In this document: piece by piece, positions 36,506 to 45,091 of the stretch
Numbering within the stretch: the stretch's first letter is position 1
Layout: the number at the start of each line of letters is the position of its first letter
NCBI RefSeq assembly: GCF_009650135.1
Contig: NZ_CP045871.1
Coordinates: 1,550,001-1,614,000 of the forward strand
DNA: 64,000 bases
Source of the DNA: Litorivicinus lipolyticus
GTDB lineage: Bacteria > Pseudomonadota > Gammaproteobacteria > Pseudomonadales > Litorivicinaceae
Direction of reading: 5' to 3'
Program-made: the position numbers and the translations under genes
The notes under the pieces: generated by a model
Database searches by the model: none
What the model saw: the letters and a program-made list of their open reading frames with translations, nothing else
What the model was told of the DNA's origin: nothing

Positions 36506-37336
36506 CTAGGGCGTTTTTTTCTGGTAACGACCGTACACGTGGTTAGTGGCCGCAACGAAGCCATCCAGGCTGCCGCAGTCAAAGCGATTGCCCTTAAATT
36601 TCAGCGCCATCACACAGCCATCTTTTGCCTGTTGCAGCAACGCATCAGTGATCTGAACTTCGCCATTTTTTCCCGCGGGCGTGGTGCGCAGGATATCGAA
36701 AATGTCCGGAGTTAGTATGTAGCGCCCAATGATCGCCAGGTTACTGGGTGCGTCCTCAGGCTCGGGCTTTTCGACCATGTCCGTCACGCGGTACACACCA
36801 GCTTTGATTTCTTCGCCGCAAATAATGCCGTATTTGTTGGTGTCTTCGGCGGGGACTTCTTCGATCGCAACGATGCTGCAACGGAACTGCTTGTATAGCT
36901 TGGCCATTTGCGCCAACACGCCCTCGCCATCATTGACGCATAGGTCGTCCGCCAACACCACGCCGAACGCCTCGTCACCGATCAAGGTTTCACCGGTCAA
37001 AATCGCGTTACCCAACCCGGCCATTTCTTTTTGGCGGGTGTATGAAAACTCGCACTTATCAATGAGCTCGCGGATCGGCGCCAGCGCCTGTTCTTTGGCG
37101 GTGCCCTGAATTTGGTCTTCGAGTTCATAGTTTTTGTCAAAGTGATCTTCAATCGCGCGCTTGCCGCGACCGGTCACAAACGCCATACGGTCCATTCCAG
37201 CCGCCAGCGCTTCTTCGACGCCAAATTCAATCAGCGGCTTATTCACGATCGGCAGCATTTCTTTGGGCATTGATTTGGTAGCGGGCAAAAAACGCGTGCC
37301 GTAACCGGCAACAGGAAACAAACACTTCTTAATCAA
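36506..37336 (-). CDS. galU: UTP-glucose-1-phosphate uridylyltransferase
   Basis: The 276-residue enzyme makes UDP-glucose for envelope polysaccharides. The nucleotide-binding start is CLFPVAGYGTRFLPATKSMPKE (shown as family motif), followed by KPLIEFGVEEA, VLADDLC and the MVEKPEPEDAPSNLAIIGRY block. Length and motifs are canonical. It is monocistronic or read with the downstream deacetylase-like gene. Confidence 0.95.
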   Translation of the reverse strand: MIKKCLFPVAGYGTRFLPATKSMPKEMLPIVNKPLIEFGVEEALAAGMDRMAFVTGRGKRAIEDHFDKNYELEDQIQGTAKEQALAPIRELIDKCEFSYTRQKEMAGLGNAILTGETLIGDEAFGVVLADDLCVNDGEGVLAQMAKLYKQFRCSIVAIEEVPAEDTNKYGIICGEEIKAGVYRVTDMVEKPEPEDAPSNLAIIGRYILTPDIFDILRTTPAGKNGEVQITDALLQQAKDGCVMALKFKGNRFDCGSLDGFVAATNHVYGRYQKKTP

Positions 37337-37518
37337 AACGAACCTCGATACAGCGGGATGGCAAATATTGCCTTGATCCTAGTCAAGGGTGTGTGACGCG
37401 TCTACCAGTTGGGACTAATTACGCATGCGCTACCCAAATACGGCCGCTACCATGAGCAACGGTTGGGCATGGACTGGGCCCTGCGCTATGCTTGCGACAC
37501 TGTTTATAGGGAATCCTT

Positions 37519-38097
37519 ATGTTCCGCGCCCTCGCTTTTTTAAGCCTACTAGTCACCTTGACCGCGCACGGGTCCGACAGTCCTTCGACCTGGGTTGCCG
37601 ACAATACTGCTGTCATATTGACAGAAATTCAGCGTGCGGACCTGGCTGTGGATGACGCCGCCGGCCAGCGCGCGCTGGCCGAGCGTGTAATCATTCCGCT
37701 GGTCGACGTCGACGGAATCGCCATGCGCGCGGTTGGGCGGCCGTGGCGCGACATTAGCCAACCCGATCAACGCCGCTTTATCGACGGCATGCAGATCCGG
37801 CTACTGGATCTGTACGGCGCCGCGTTCAGCCAATTCAAAGCGGCCGAACTCGAGGTGCTGCGCGAACGGCTGTCGACCCGCGGCGACCGTGCCATTGTGA
37901 CCACGCGCCTGCGCCGCCCTGGCGAAGATTGGCTGGCCACGGAATTCCGGCTGATTGAGTCGGACACCGGTTGGCGCGTTCTGGACGTCGCCGTCGAAGG
38001 CGTCAGCCTGCTGTCCAGCTACAAAGCCCAGATTGACGACAAAATCGCTAAAATCGGCCTTCAAGCGACGGTCGAAGAGGTCGCCGCTGGTCGTTAA
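37519..38097 (+). CDS. MlaC/Ttg2D-family periplasmic protein
   Basis: This 192-residue protein has a short signal peptide (MFRALAFLSLLVTLTAHG) and the MlaC pattern: a region near VIIPLVDVDGIAMRAVGRPWRD, then DQRRFIDGMQIRLLDLYGAAF, TRLRRPGEDWLATEFRL and GWRVLDVAVEGVSLLSSYKAQ. MlaC proteins shuttle phospholipids between the inner and outer membrane. The other mla genes are not nearby, so it may be a solitary paralogue. It is convergent with the pilus operon and overlaps its last gene by 4 bp. Confidence 0.85.
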   Translation: MFRALAFLSLLVTLTAHGSDSPSTWVADNTAVILTEIQRADLAVDDAAGQRALAERVIIPLVDVDGIAMRAVGRPWRDISQPDQRRFIDGMQIRLLDLYGAAFSQFKAAELEVLRERLSTRGDRAIVTTRLRRPGEDWLATEFRLIESDTGWRVLDVAVEGVSLLSSYKAQIDDKIAKIGLQATVEEVAAGR

Positions 38098-38468
38098 TCC
38101 ACGCCCGGTTTAGCGTACGACGCGGCCTCCGCCGAGAGCACTGGCGAGCCTCCCACTCGCGCCAACGAGCGAGCCAATAACCATGGCGTAATCGGGTAGC
38201 GCGCGGTTGCCGTAAACTGACTGCCCGTCTGGGCAGTCGACACCATCACCAGCCACGGACTCAATCCGAGCGCGTGAGCGCGCAGACGGCCTTGAACCTG
38301 GGCCTGTGAACCCTGAGCGGCGGCTCGTGCGGACACCAAAGCGACATCATTCAAGGCGCCATACTGGATCCACAACCGTGATCCCGCGATGACCCCGTAC
38401 AACAGGCTCGCGACGATCGGCAGCAGCAACAGGCTCTCGGTCAGGGCGATACCCCGGCATTGTTTCAT
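38094..38468 (-). CDS. TadE-like pilus assembly protein
   Basis: The 124-residue product starts with the TadE pattern RGIALTESLLLLPIVASLLYG, a prepilin-like hydrophobic N-terminus. A short periplasmic domain follows. It is the last gene of the tad operon. Its ATG at 38468 has a GGAGG site, yet the preceding lipoprotein frame continues 122 bp past this start in another frame, an unusually long overlap. Confidence 0.8.
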   Translation of the reverse strand: MKQCRGIALTESLLLLPIVASLLYGVIAGSRLWIQYGALNDVALVSARAAAQGSQAQVQGRLRAHALGLSPWLVMVSTAQTGSQFTATARYPITPWLLARSLARVGGSPVLSAEAASYAKPGVD

Positions 38469-38805
38469 TTAAATAGTCCTCCAGTTGAAATACCGCGGCC
38501 CCCAGTGGCTCCAGGTCAACCTGGGTCGGGTCCAACGCCGCTTGCGTGGCCATCGCCTCGATACCCGCATGCCAATACGCCCGCCCCAGCACACGCCAGG
38601 CCAGCGCATCGTCTGGGTTTCGACGCACGGCCCCTTGCAAGACCTCGATGGCATGGCCGAAGTGACCCTGCGCCAGCCACACCTGCCCCTGGGCAACGCT
38701 TTTGTGACTGATGTCCGAATGGCTATCAACCGGCACCGGGGCCCAGGCCTGACAGCCCGACAACACCAGTGCTAGCGTCGACCACGCGGGCCCGAACCGG
38801 CTCAT
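38347..38805 (-). CDS. TPR lipoprotein, TadD-like
   Basis: The signal peptide ends in a lipobox (ALVLSGCQAW), so the mature protein is probably outer-membrane anchored. Two tetratricopeptide units follow (GQVWLAQGHFGHAIEVLQGA, NPDDALAWRVLGRAYWHAG). This matches TadD, the Tad pilotin-like lipoprotein, though shorter than usual. The last ~40 residues (after YLNETMPGY) overlap the TadE gene and are rich in charged residues. The true end may lie earlier if a frameshift is present. Confidence 0.75.
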   Translation of the reverse strand: MSRFGPAWSTLALVLSGCQAWAPVPVDSHSDISHKSVAQGQVWLAQGHFGHAIEVLQGAVRRNPDDALAWRVLGRAYWHAGIEAMATQAALDPTQVDLEPLGAAVFQLEDYLNETMPGYRPDREPVAAADRREPVVRGHRGITVVDPVWRLE

Positions 38806-38990
38806 TTTTCACTCCGTACAGCAGCCGTTCGGTGCAGCACCTTGACGCCCTTGAGGATCAACCGCCGAGCAGCTTGAGCCGCCGGCTTTTGCGCCGGCTT
38901 ATCAGCGCCACGCCAGTCGCTCCAGGCACTGCCCGGTTGCGCGATCACCGACGTGGCGACCCACAGCAAAACAACCCCGATCCACTTCAT
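38802..38990 (-). CDS. Small exported protein of the tad operon
   Basis: This 62-residue protein has a signal peptide (MKWIGVVLLWVATSVIAQ) and a basic, helical remainder (AAQAARRLILKGVKVLHRT). Both ends overlap neighbouring genes by 4 bp, which supports it as a real coupled gene. No family is recognised. It may be a small periplasmic Tad accessory factor (inference). Confidence 0.6.
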   Translation of the reverse strand: MKWIGVVLLWVATSVIAQPGSAWSDWRGADKPAQKPAAQAARRLILKGVKVLHRTAAVRSEK

Positions 38991-39601
38991 ATGCCCTCCC
39001 CTTGGAGCGTTACAAAACCGATGATCAAAAAGGCCTGCGGCAACGCACCCAGCACCAGCGGCACCAGCAGCTTCGAACCGAGCGCCGCAGCCCGGGCTTG
39101 GATCTGTTCGGCCTGGGCCATGTCATGCTGGTCCTGAAGTTGTGCTAACCAGGCCTGGGTATCGACACCTTGATCGCGCATTCGATCAAGGCCGGCCGCA
39201 ACCTGAGCCACCAAGGGCCCGTAAGTTTGAGCATCGTTTAGGGCGCGGCACCGATGATCCAGGTCCACCAACCCTGGGTGCCCTAGGGCCGACGCAAGAT
39301 GCGGATAACGCTGTTGCCAGCGGGCCGAGGCCAACGTGGCTGCGGCCGCCAAGTTGCCCGCGATCGGTGCATACAGCGCCAACAGCGCAACCCAAACGGG
39401 TGCGGCCAATCGAACTTCGCGGGCGGCCCGGGCGCGCTGCAAAGCGCCAACCCAACGTCGAGCCATGAGGGTAACTGCCGCAAGCAATGGCCACACCGCG
39501 ACAGGGCTGGCCGCCGCGATCATGAAGCCTGGCAAGCTCAACCAGTGCCAAGGGGCTGGCAGCAACCACCAGGCGATAGCCAACATCATCAAGGCCATCA
39601 C
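38987..39601 (-). CDS. tadC: TadC-like inner-membrane platform protein
   Basis: This 204-residue T2SF-domain protein has two to three N-terminal membrane segments and the GspF-like helical domain (AQVAAGLDRMRDQGVDTQAWLAQL). A final membrane helix (LVPLVLGALPQAFLIIGFVTL) follows. It would form the inner-membrane platform of the Flp pilus with TadB. It is shorter than typical TadC (~300). It overlaps tadB by 4 bp. Confidence 0.82.
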   Translation of the reverse strand: MMALMMLAIAWWLLPAPWHWLSLPGFMIAAASPVAVWPLLAAVTLMARRWVGALQRARAAREVRLAAPVWVALLALYAPIAGNLAAAATLASARWQQRYPHLASALGHPGLVDLDHRCRALNDAQTYGPLVAQVAAGLDRMRDQGVDTQAWLAQLQDQHDMAQAEQIQARAAALGSKLLVPLVLGALPQAFLIIGFVTLQGEGI

Positions 39602-40188
39602 CGGACCCTACCCAGGCGCTGAAATGCAACCCAGATCAGCGCATTAAGTGCGATGCAGACCGCCAATACGGCAATCCCAGCGTGGGTCGTAAATAGCGTC
39701 GCTGTTGCACGCGGCTCAAGTGCGAACACCATCAGCACCATGATCGGCATGACAAATAACACCAACCGCGCCTGCCCCTTGACCGGCGCCATGGCCACGA
39801 CCGCCATGCTGCGGGCGCGCGTGCGCACTTGGATGCGCTGGGTTAGGGCATCGATGTGCGCCAATGGCGATCCGCCCTCCGACGCCAGCACATCGACTAG
39901 GGTCGCCAAGTCGTCCAAATCCGCGCTGGGCAGATCCCGTGCCAATGCCGTCAGCCATTGACTTGGGCTTAGACTGGGTGGCGTCGCCCCACCCATACTG
40001 GTAACCAAACCCGCTACCGCCTGGTTAAGACTTCCACCGGCTACGATTTGAGCGGATAAACGCCGAAGCAGGTCCGGCAAGTGTGCCAATTGGACCCGTT
40101 GTTGCTGGCGAAGCCGCGCGCCTGCGCGCCACACCAGGCCCGCACTGACCAAGTAATAACCGCCCAGCCCGATCAGCAACTCAAACAT
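39598..40188 (-). CDS. tadB: TadB-like inner-membrane platform protein
   Basis: ATG at 40188 (MFELLIGLGG) overlaps the end of the ATPase gene by 8 bp and gives a 196-residue T2SF protein. The longer frame upstream reads through the ATPase gene and is rejected. Features are RLSAQIVAGGSLNQAVAGL, DLATLVDVLASEGGSPLAHI and a C-terminal membrane pair (LVLFVMPIMVLMVFAL). It is the partner of TadC in the pilus base. Confidence 0.83.
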   Translation of the reverse strand: MFELLIGLGGYYLVSAGLVWRAGARLRQQQRVQLAHLPDLLRRLSAQIVAGGSLNQAVAGLVTSMGGATPPSLSPSQWLTALARDLPSADLDDLATLVDVLASEGGSPLAHIDALTQRIQVRTRARSMAVVAMAPVKGQARLVLFVMPIMVLMVFALEPRATATLFTTHAGIAVLAVCIALNALIWVAFQRLGRVR

Positions 40189-41641
40189 CGTGTCCGGCCC
40201 GATAGTGGTGCATCCACTGGTAATCGTCGCCGTCGAACCCCACCAATTCAGCGACCTCGACCACGCGGCGCTGGCCACTGGGGGCCTTCTCGATTGCCAC
40301 GACCAAATCCAAGGCCTGGGCAATTTGCTCCCGCACGGCGACCAATGGCCAGTCGATGCCGGCCGACAACAGGAGCACCTCTAAGCGTCGCGCACAGGCC
40401 GTGGCTGAGTTGGCGTGCAGTGTGCTCATGCAGCCGCGGTGTCCGGTGTTCAGCGCTTGGATCAGTTCCAAGGCTTCGGCGCCTCGGACCTCGCCCAACA
40501 GCAACCGGTCCGGACGCATACGCAGCGCATTGATTAGCAAATCACGGGCGGCTAATCCCTGACGCCCATCCAGTCCGCCTGAGCGTGTCTCGAGGCGCGC
40601 CCAATGACGATGTTTGATGTCCAGTTCGGCGGCGTCTTCAATGCTGATCACGCGGGCCTGTTCGGGAATGAATCCGGCGAGTGCGTTCAATAGCGTCGTT
40701 TTACCCGCGCCGGTACCGCCGACAATCAGGATGTCCCGGCCCTGCTCGACACCTTGAGCCAGGGCCTGGGCGACGTCGCCGGGAATCGAGTCGGCAGCGA
40801 TCCATTCAGACAGTTCATTAACCTGACGCTGAAAACGGCGGATCGTTAACGCCGGTCCCGACAGGGCCACCGGCGGCAACACCACGTTGACGCGCGACCC
40901 GTCGGCCAAACGACCGTCGGCTAAGGGCGACGAACGATCCGCACGTCGCCCCAACGGCGCCAGCATGCGATCAATCACACGCTGCAATAATTCAACCGAC
41001 GGAAATACATGGAGGGTTTGTTCAAGGCAGCCGGCGCGTTCAACCCAGATCGGCTGAGTGCCCAACACCATGATTTCGGTGATGCTGGGGTCATCCATCA
41101 ATGCTTGAATAGGCCCATATCCGTTTAGCCATGCGTCCAGTTCAGGCAGATCAGCGTCGAGCAGCCCAGGCGCATCCGGGTGGTCAAGCGCACGCCACCA
41201 CGGCAAGTCACTGACCGACGACGGCACCTGAATCATGCGCGTGAACGCAGCCTCAACGAGTCCGAGCACATCGAGTGTGATGCGCGGCTGTATGGCCGGT
41301 TCGCGCGGCGCTGACTCGAGCACGCGCAATCGCAGGGTCACATTGGCGACACTAAAACCCGCCCCAAGGCTTAGTTTGACCCACTGATCCGGCTGCAAAC
41401 GACGCCCCGCCACGCGCGTACCGTTGGTGCTGCCCAGGTCCCGCACCTGACAGCCTTGGTCGGTCAGCCGAATTTCCGCATGCCGTTCAGACACAAAGGT
41501 CGAACCCGGGTCCAGGGCCTGGCCGCGGCCGATAACGACGGTGCGATTAAGTACAAGCGCCACACTGGCCGTCCCACCGTGAACTTCAATGCAACCATCC
41601 AGGTCGGACCACTGGGTGTCGACGACGTCTAAGGATTCCAT
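40181..41641 (-). CDS. cpaF: TadA/CpaF secretion ATPase with N-terminal FHA domain
   Basis: The 486-residue product is a fusion. Residues ~25-105 form an FHA domain with the phosphothreonine-binding pattern VIGRG, SERHAEI and DLGSTNGT. Residues ~175-480 are a CpaF-type ATPase with Walker A GGTGAGKTTLLNAL, an Asp box, Walker B LLLGEVRGAEAL and the His box STLHANSA. The ATPase powers Flp pilus assembly. The FHA domain could tie its activity to Ser/Thr phosphorylation (inference). No kinase gene is in the window. Confidence 0.9.
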   Translation of the reverse strand: MESLDVVDTQWSDLDGCIEVHGGTASVALVLNRTVVIGRGQALDPGSTFVSERHAEIRLTDQGCQVRDLGSTNGTRVAGRRLQPDQWVKLSLGAGFSVANVTLRLRVLESAPREPAIQPRITLDVLGLVEAAFTRMIQVPSSVSDLPWWRALDHPDAPGLLDADLPELDAWLNGYGPIQALMDDPSITEIMVLGTQPIWVERAGCLEQTLHVFPSVELLQRVIDRMLAPLGRRADRSSPLADGRLADGSRVNVVLPPVALSGPALTIRRFQRQVNELSEWIAADSIPGDVAQALAQGVEQGRDILIVGGTGAGKTTLLNALAGFIPEQARVISIEDAAELDIKHRHWARLETRSGGLDGRQGLAARDLLINALRMRPDRLLLGEVRGAEALELIQALNTGHRGCMSTLHANSATACARRLEVLLLSAGIDWPLVAVREQIAQALDLVVAIEKAPSGQRRVVEVAELVGFDGDDYQWMHHYRAGHDV

Positions 41642-42484
41642 TCAATAGCCCTCAACCGGTTCAAGCCAGCCCAACACACGCCAGCGCACGCGCGACTGAT
41701 CGTGGCGCTTACCGCCCAACGGGATACCTTGGTGCACGGTACCTCGGCTTGATTCAGCGCCCTCGAAACGTGCCAGCTCCGCGACTTGGGATACGCCGAG
41801 GGTCAGCGTCTGCTCCAGAGTTTGGCGACGAAACTCACCGTCGCCGGCCGGCGAACGCAAGGCTATTGAATGGGACAGGCGCACGGTCATCGCATCGATC
41901 CACAAAAATTCAGCGGTTAACTCCAGACCATAGGCTTTGTCTTCGGTGGCGCCCTCCGCGCCCGCCCGCTCGATCTCGCCGCCAACATTGAGGCTGGCAG
42001 GATGTCCAGGCTCGATTTGAATACGCGGTTTCGCCACCACACGAAGCCCGGTTGCCTCGGCGCTGGGCAACCAACTCAGCAAGCCGTTGATCGAGCTTTG
42101 CGTGCCCGCGCTACCAAATTCGGTGCGGGCATTGAGGCTGCCTGAAAATGCGCCCTGGGACGCTTCGCTGGTGGATTCTTCGATCACAATTAGGCGCAAT
42201 TGCAGCGGCCCCAGTAGCGTGCCGACGCCGACCACAGTTAGGGTCGCGTTTTTGACGCCGCCGAGACGATCAATAAAATACATTTCAGTCACTCCTGGTG
42301 TGATGCCGACGACCAATGCTGTCGATTCGTTGACCGGACGAACAGTCGCTACCGTCCCATTTCCCAGTAGGATTTCGCTGACACCGACACGATCGACCAA
42401 CCGCGTTTGGCCCGCCTCAATGCGCAACTCCGCCGCCCACACCGGCCACGCCATCAGCCACACCATCAGCCAGCGCGCCCTCAT
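41642..42484 (-). CDS. cpaC: CpaC/RcpA-type short pilus secretin
   Basis: ATG at 42484 overlaps the end of the cpaB-like gene and precedes a signal peptide (MRARWLMVWLMAWPVWA). The N-terminal CpaC domain is visible (LRIEAGQTRLVDRVGVSEIL, then ITPGVTEMYFID). The secretin core follows (VVAKPRIQIEPGHPASLNVGG). At 280 residues it is much shorter than usual RcpA/CpaC (450-500), with a trimmed middle. It is likely the outer-membrane channel of the pilus system. Confidence 0.82.
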   Translation of the reverse strand: MRARWLMVWLMAWPVWAAELRIEAGQTRLVDRVGVSEILLGNGTVATVRPVNESTALVVGITPGVTEMYFIDRLGGVKNATLTVVGVGTLLGPLQLRLIVIEESTSEASQGAFSGSLNARTEFGSAGTQSSINGLLSWLPSAEATGLRVVAKPRIQIEPGHPASLNVGGEIERAGAEGATEDKAYGLELTAEFLWIDAMTVRLSHSIALRSPAGDGEFRRQTLEQTLTLGVSQVAELARFEGAESSRGTVHQGIPLGGKRHDQSRVRWRVLGWLEPVEGY

Positions 42485-43182
42485 GGTTGCTCCGATGGGA
42501 ACAGGCCGTAGCTGACACGCAACGGTGGTGGCAACGGCGCCGAACGGATGACTGGCGGCGCAACCTCGGGTGCCGGAGTGGGTGAGGGACGGCAACTAGG
42601 TGCCGCACATTCGACCGCCAACGAGCCTTGACGGGCAATTTGCGCAAGTGTCGGGGCGTGCTCAGCGGCCACGCTGATTCGATAGTCCCCGTCCAGCGCC
42701 TCGATCCAGGCGCCGTATAGGGTAATGCCTGGACCGTACAGGTCACGCTGGACCGGGACCTGGATTCGTTCGATCCCCTGAACCTGTGTGCTTGGGACAC
42801 GGACATGCGCGCCCAACCGTTGGCGCGGCGTCGGTTTAGGCGCGATTACCGCGTCGCCCAACGTCAGCACCTGGCCTGCGCGCAGCGCAGTCCGAGCCAC
42901 GCGCCCAGCCAGACCTGTAAAGTCCGCTGGGGTGACGCTATCCGCCGGCAGCACCTCGGCTACCAAGGCCCGGACACGGAATTTGTCGGCACTCAGTGGC
43001 GCGTGCCGAGGAAGATCCTGGGCCAGCACGACCACCTCAACCGTCGCCTGCGTTGGGGCCGGGATCGCCGCCCCCTCAAGCCCCTGAATGTAGACCCCCA
43101 GGGCAACAAACACCCCAGCACCGAGCACCCTCAGGGTCTGGGCCCGAAGCGCCGAGAGCGGTAGTCGCCAACGCACGGTCAT
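42481..43182 (-). CDS. cpaB: CpaB/RcpC-type pilus assembly protein
   Basis: Starting at ATG 43182 (GGAGGGG site), the 233-residue protein has one N-terminal membrane helix and an SAF/AFP-like domain (VVVLAQDLPRHAPLSADKFR). The RcpC domain with GLAGRVARTALRAGQVLT and the TPRQRLGAHVRVP region follows. The C-terminal Pro-rich tail is unusual. It probably links inner membrane and secretin. It overlaps genes on both sides. Confidence 0.82.
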   Translation of the reverse strand: MTVRWRLPLSALRAQTLRVLGAGVFVALGVYIQGLEGAAIPAPTQATVEVVVLAQDLPRHAPLSADKFRVRALVAEVLPADSVTPADFTGLAGRVARTALRAGQVLTLGDAVIAPKPTPRQRLGAHVRVPSTQVQGIERIQVPVQRDLYGPGITLYGAWIEALDGDYRISVAAEHAPTLAQIARQGSLAVECAAPSCRPSPTPAPEVAPPVIRSAPLPPPLRVSYGLFPSEQP

Positions 43183-43412
43183 AGCCCCTCCAAGGTCGAG
43201 ATCAACCAAAACCAGCCACCATCGACTGCCTGCTGAGTTAGCCAGCAATGGGCATGCGCCCACCCGTTGTCGACACTGAGCCAAGCCGGCGGCGGCAAGC
43301 TATGCTGAGTGGCCGCCCAGGCCGCGGCAACGCCAGCGTCAGGTTGGGTCCACGTCAGGCCATTCAGGCCGTTCGGCAATGCGGCGACGCACCGGGCTAA
43401 TTCAGCGCGCAT
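43179..43412 (-). CDS. Small tad-operon protein of unknown function
   Basis: The 77-residue product begins at ATG 43412, overlapping the end of the pseudopilin-like gene, and ends overlapping the cpaB-like start. It is Trp- and Ala-rich (SVDNGWAHAHCWLTQQAVDG, GGWFWLIS) without a signal peptide. No family is recognised. Tight overlap on both sides supports a real gene. Confidence 0.5.
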   Translation of the reverse strand: MRAELARCVAALPNGLNGLTWTQPDAGVAAAWAATQHSLPPPAWLSVDNGWAHAHCWLTQQAVDGGWFWLISTLEGL

Positions 43413-43785
43413 GCGAACTCCCCACCGGCAAACCCAAACCTGAGCGGTCAAAGGTGCCAAGCTCCTTAAACCCGGTCGGACTGAGTCCATACGGCAGCGG
43501 CTGAAGCGCACCCCAGCCGACGCCGGAATTGGGCAGACCGCGCATGGCCCGTGATTCGGCCTCGTTGTCGCTAAGCGCCCCTTCGGCTACCCAGATAGCG
43601 CGGTCCGGTTGACGACGATCGCCGGCGTGTCCGCCTTGCCATAATTGTTGGTGATGGAGCGAGGCACGCTGACGCCAGTCGTCGCCGGCCTCGGCAAGAC
43701 TACGAGCGCCCGAGATCAAGGCCACCATGACCCCCATCATCAGCAGCAATTCGATCAGCGCGCCACCTGCCGCGTCGCGTCCCAC
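43402..43785 (-). CDS. TadE/F-like minor pseudopilin
   Basis: Near the start is a prepilin-like motif (RDAAGGALIELLLMMGVMVAL). A GTG start at 43783-43785 gives 127 residues and overlaps the TadG-like gene by 31 bp; the frame is open far upstream but that part is only antisense-like composition. The rest (WRQRASLHHQQLWQGG, NSGVGWGALQPLPYG) is a short soluble domain. It is a likely minor pilin of the Tad system. The start is uncertain. Confidence 0.65.
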   Translation of the reverse strand: MGRDAAGGALIELLLMMGVMVALISGARSLAEAGDDWRQRASLHHQQLWQGGHAGDRRQPDRAIWVAEGALSDNEAESRAMRGLPNSGVGWGALQPLPYGLSPTGFKELGTFDRSGLGLPVGSSHAR

Positions 43786-44726
43786 ACCGGCCACAGCAAC
43801 ACCGCGTCCAAGGCATGGGGCTGTGACGGCCGCGTCCAGGCTACCGACACATCGGGTTGCGCGTAGGTCGACAGCCACAGCGACTGTGGCTGAAAGGCGA
43901 TCAAATCGGCCGCCCCAAGGTATCCGTGCTGGGCCGAGCTTTCGTCGCCACCGGCCAGTCGTATCCGCTTGGTGCGAAACCAGCGTTTGACCGTCATCGA
44001 CAGTTCGTCCCGTGCGCGCCACTGACCGTTCTCGGCTTCGGTCACGCCGTGTTTTTCCAGCCCGGCAATCCAGATCACGGAGCTGCGCCATGAGCGCGTC
44101 TGGATCCAGCGCCGATCGTCTATCGCCGCGTCCAAAACCGGACCTTGCATAGCTACCGCTCGAAAGCCAGCCAGCGCCTGTGGATCCACCAGCCAACGGC
44201 TGACGAGGCCGGCGCCCGTGTCCTCGATGGTCGCCGGTAACTGGGACGCTAGCGAGGCGATACGCCCCCACGCCAACCACTGATGAGTTTGACCGGCCGC
44301 CCCTAATAATTGAGTCCATACCGGCATCTGTTGGCGCTGCACCGACAACGCATGTGACGCCGTTCGCATGATCGCCGCCCCGATGCCCGGCAACGCCAGC
44401 GCCATCACGGCGCCTCCACGGCGCGCCAGTTGCGCGGCATATTCGGTCCACGCCATCTGAGTGACTAGATGACCCTGCAATAAGTGGGCGCCGACGGCGC
44501 CCTGATTGTGAAGCGCGATCGCATTTAAGGTATCGGCTATTTTCGCCGCACCGGAGTATGCCGCCCGGTCCAGACCGCGTTGGCGTTCGTGGGAGCCCTG
44601 AACGGCTCGGGTGACCTGCCACCCGCCGTAAACCGAAAACCACAGCACCGGCATGGCCACCAACAGCGTGACCAAAACAAAACCGGCACCCTGGGACGAC
44701 CGGGCGGACCACGAGCGCCGCCACAC
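43755..44726 (-). CDS. TadG-like pilus assembly protein
   Basis: The 323-residue protein starts with a TadG-type hydrophobic N-terminus (GAGFVLVTLLVAMPVLWFSVYGG). AAYSGAAKIADTLNAIALHN follows, as in the Tad/Flp TadG family. The periplasmic part is long and lacks a clear von Willebrand domain. The start is GTG at 44726, overlapping the flp stop. It is the second gene of the operon. Confidence 0.72.
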   Translation of the reverse strand: MWRRSWSARSSQGAGFVLVTLLVAMPVLWFSVYGGWQVTRAVQGSHERQRGLDRAAYSGAAKIADTLNAIALHNQGAVGAHLLQGHLVTQMAWTEYAAQLARRGGAVMALALPGIGAAIMRTASHALSVQRQQMPVWTQLLGAAGQTHQWLAWGRIASLASQLPATIEDTGAGLVSRWLVDPQALAGFRAVAMQGPVLDAAIDDRRWIQTRSWRSSVIWIAGLEKHGVTEAENGQWRARDELSMTVKRWFRTKRIRLAGGDESSAQHGYLGAADLIAFQPQSLWLSTYAQPDVSVAWTRPSQPHALDAVLLWPVWDATRQVAR

Positions 44727-44983
44727 TAGTTGCCCTCGCCCGCGCGCAGACGATCCAAGCCGAGCTGTTCGGTGGCATCGATCAGCGCCTTACCGGCATG
44801 GGCGTTGGCCAAACCCGTCGCCGCCGCCGAGTCCTGACCGGCCAGCTCCTGAGTCATTGCCGCGACCTGGGCGCGAATAGTTGAACCGAGTGTTCCGACC
44901 ACGGCGATTGAAGTTACGGCGATCAGCCCCAGAATGAGTAGGTACTCACTGAGTGACTGGCCTTTTTGCTGTCGTATCTGCAT
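44726..44983 (-). CDS. flp: Flp-type IVb pilin
   Basis: This 85-residue prepilin has a short basic leader and cleavage motif (RQQKG before QSLSEYLLILGLIAVTS), with the Glu-Tyr pair of Flp pilins. The C-terminal tail is longer than in classic Flp. It is the first gene of the tad operon, as usual for the major pilin. No TadV prepilin peptidase or TadZ/CpaE gene lies in the operon, so these must be elsewhere. Confidence 0.85.
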   Translation of the reverse strand: MQIRQQKGQSLSEYLLILGLIAVTSIAVVGTLGSTIRAQVAAMTQELAGQDSAAATGLANAHAGKALIDATEQLGLDRLRAGEGN

Positions 44984-45091
44984 TGCATCGCTCCTTTTGT
45001 GAATGCACGAACGACACTAGGTAATCGCTTGAATGGGCGAATCCCCTTGGGGCGTTGAGCCCTGAACTTCAGACCAATAAGGATTTTTTTA

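Noticed and set aside
36506..37336. Possible link of galU with the tad operon as a surface-structure island
   Set aside because: They are separated by an oppositely oriented MlaC-like gene, and galU is a housekeeping gene.
43786..44778. Upstream extension of the pseudopilin frame (458 codons in all)
   Set aside because: It runs out of frame through the TadG-like gene, has Arg/Gly-rich composition and no motif; only the last ~127 codons carry a pilin-like start.
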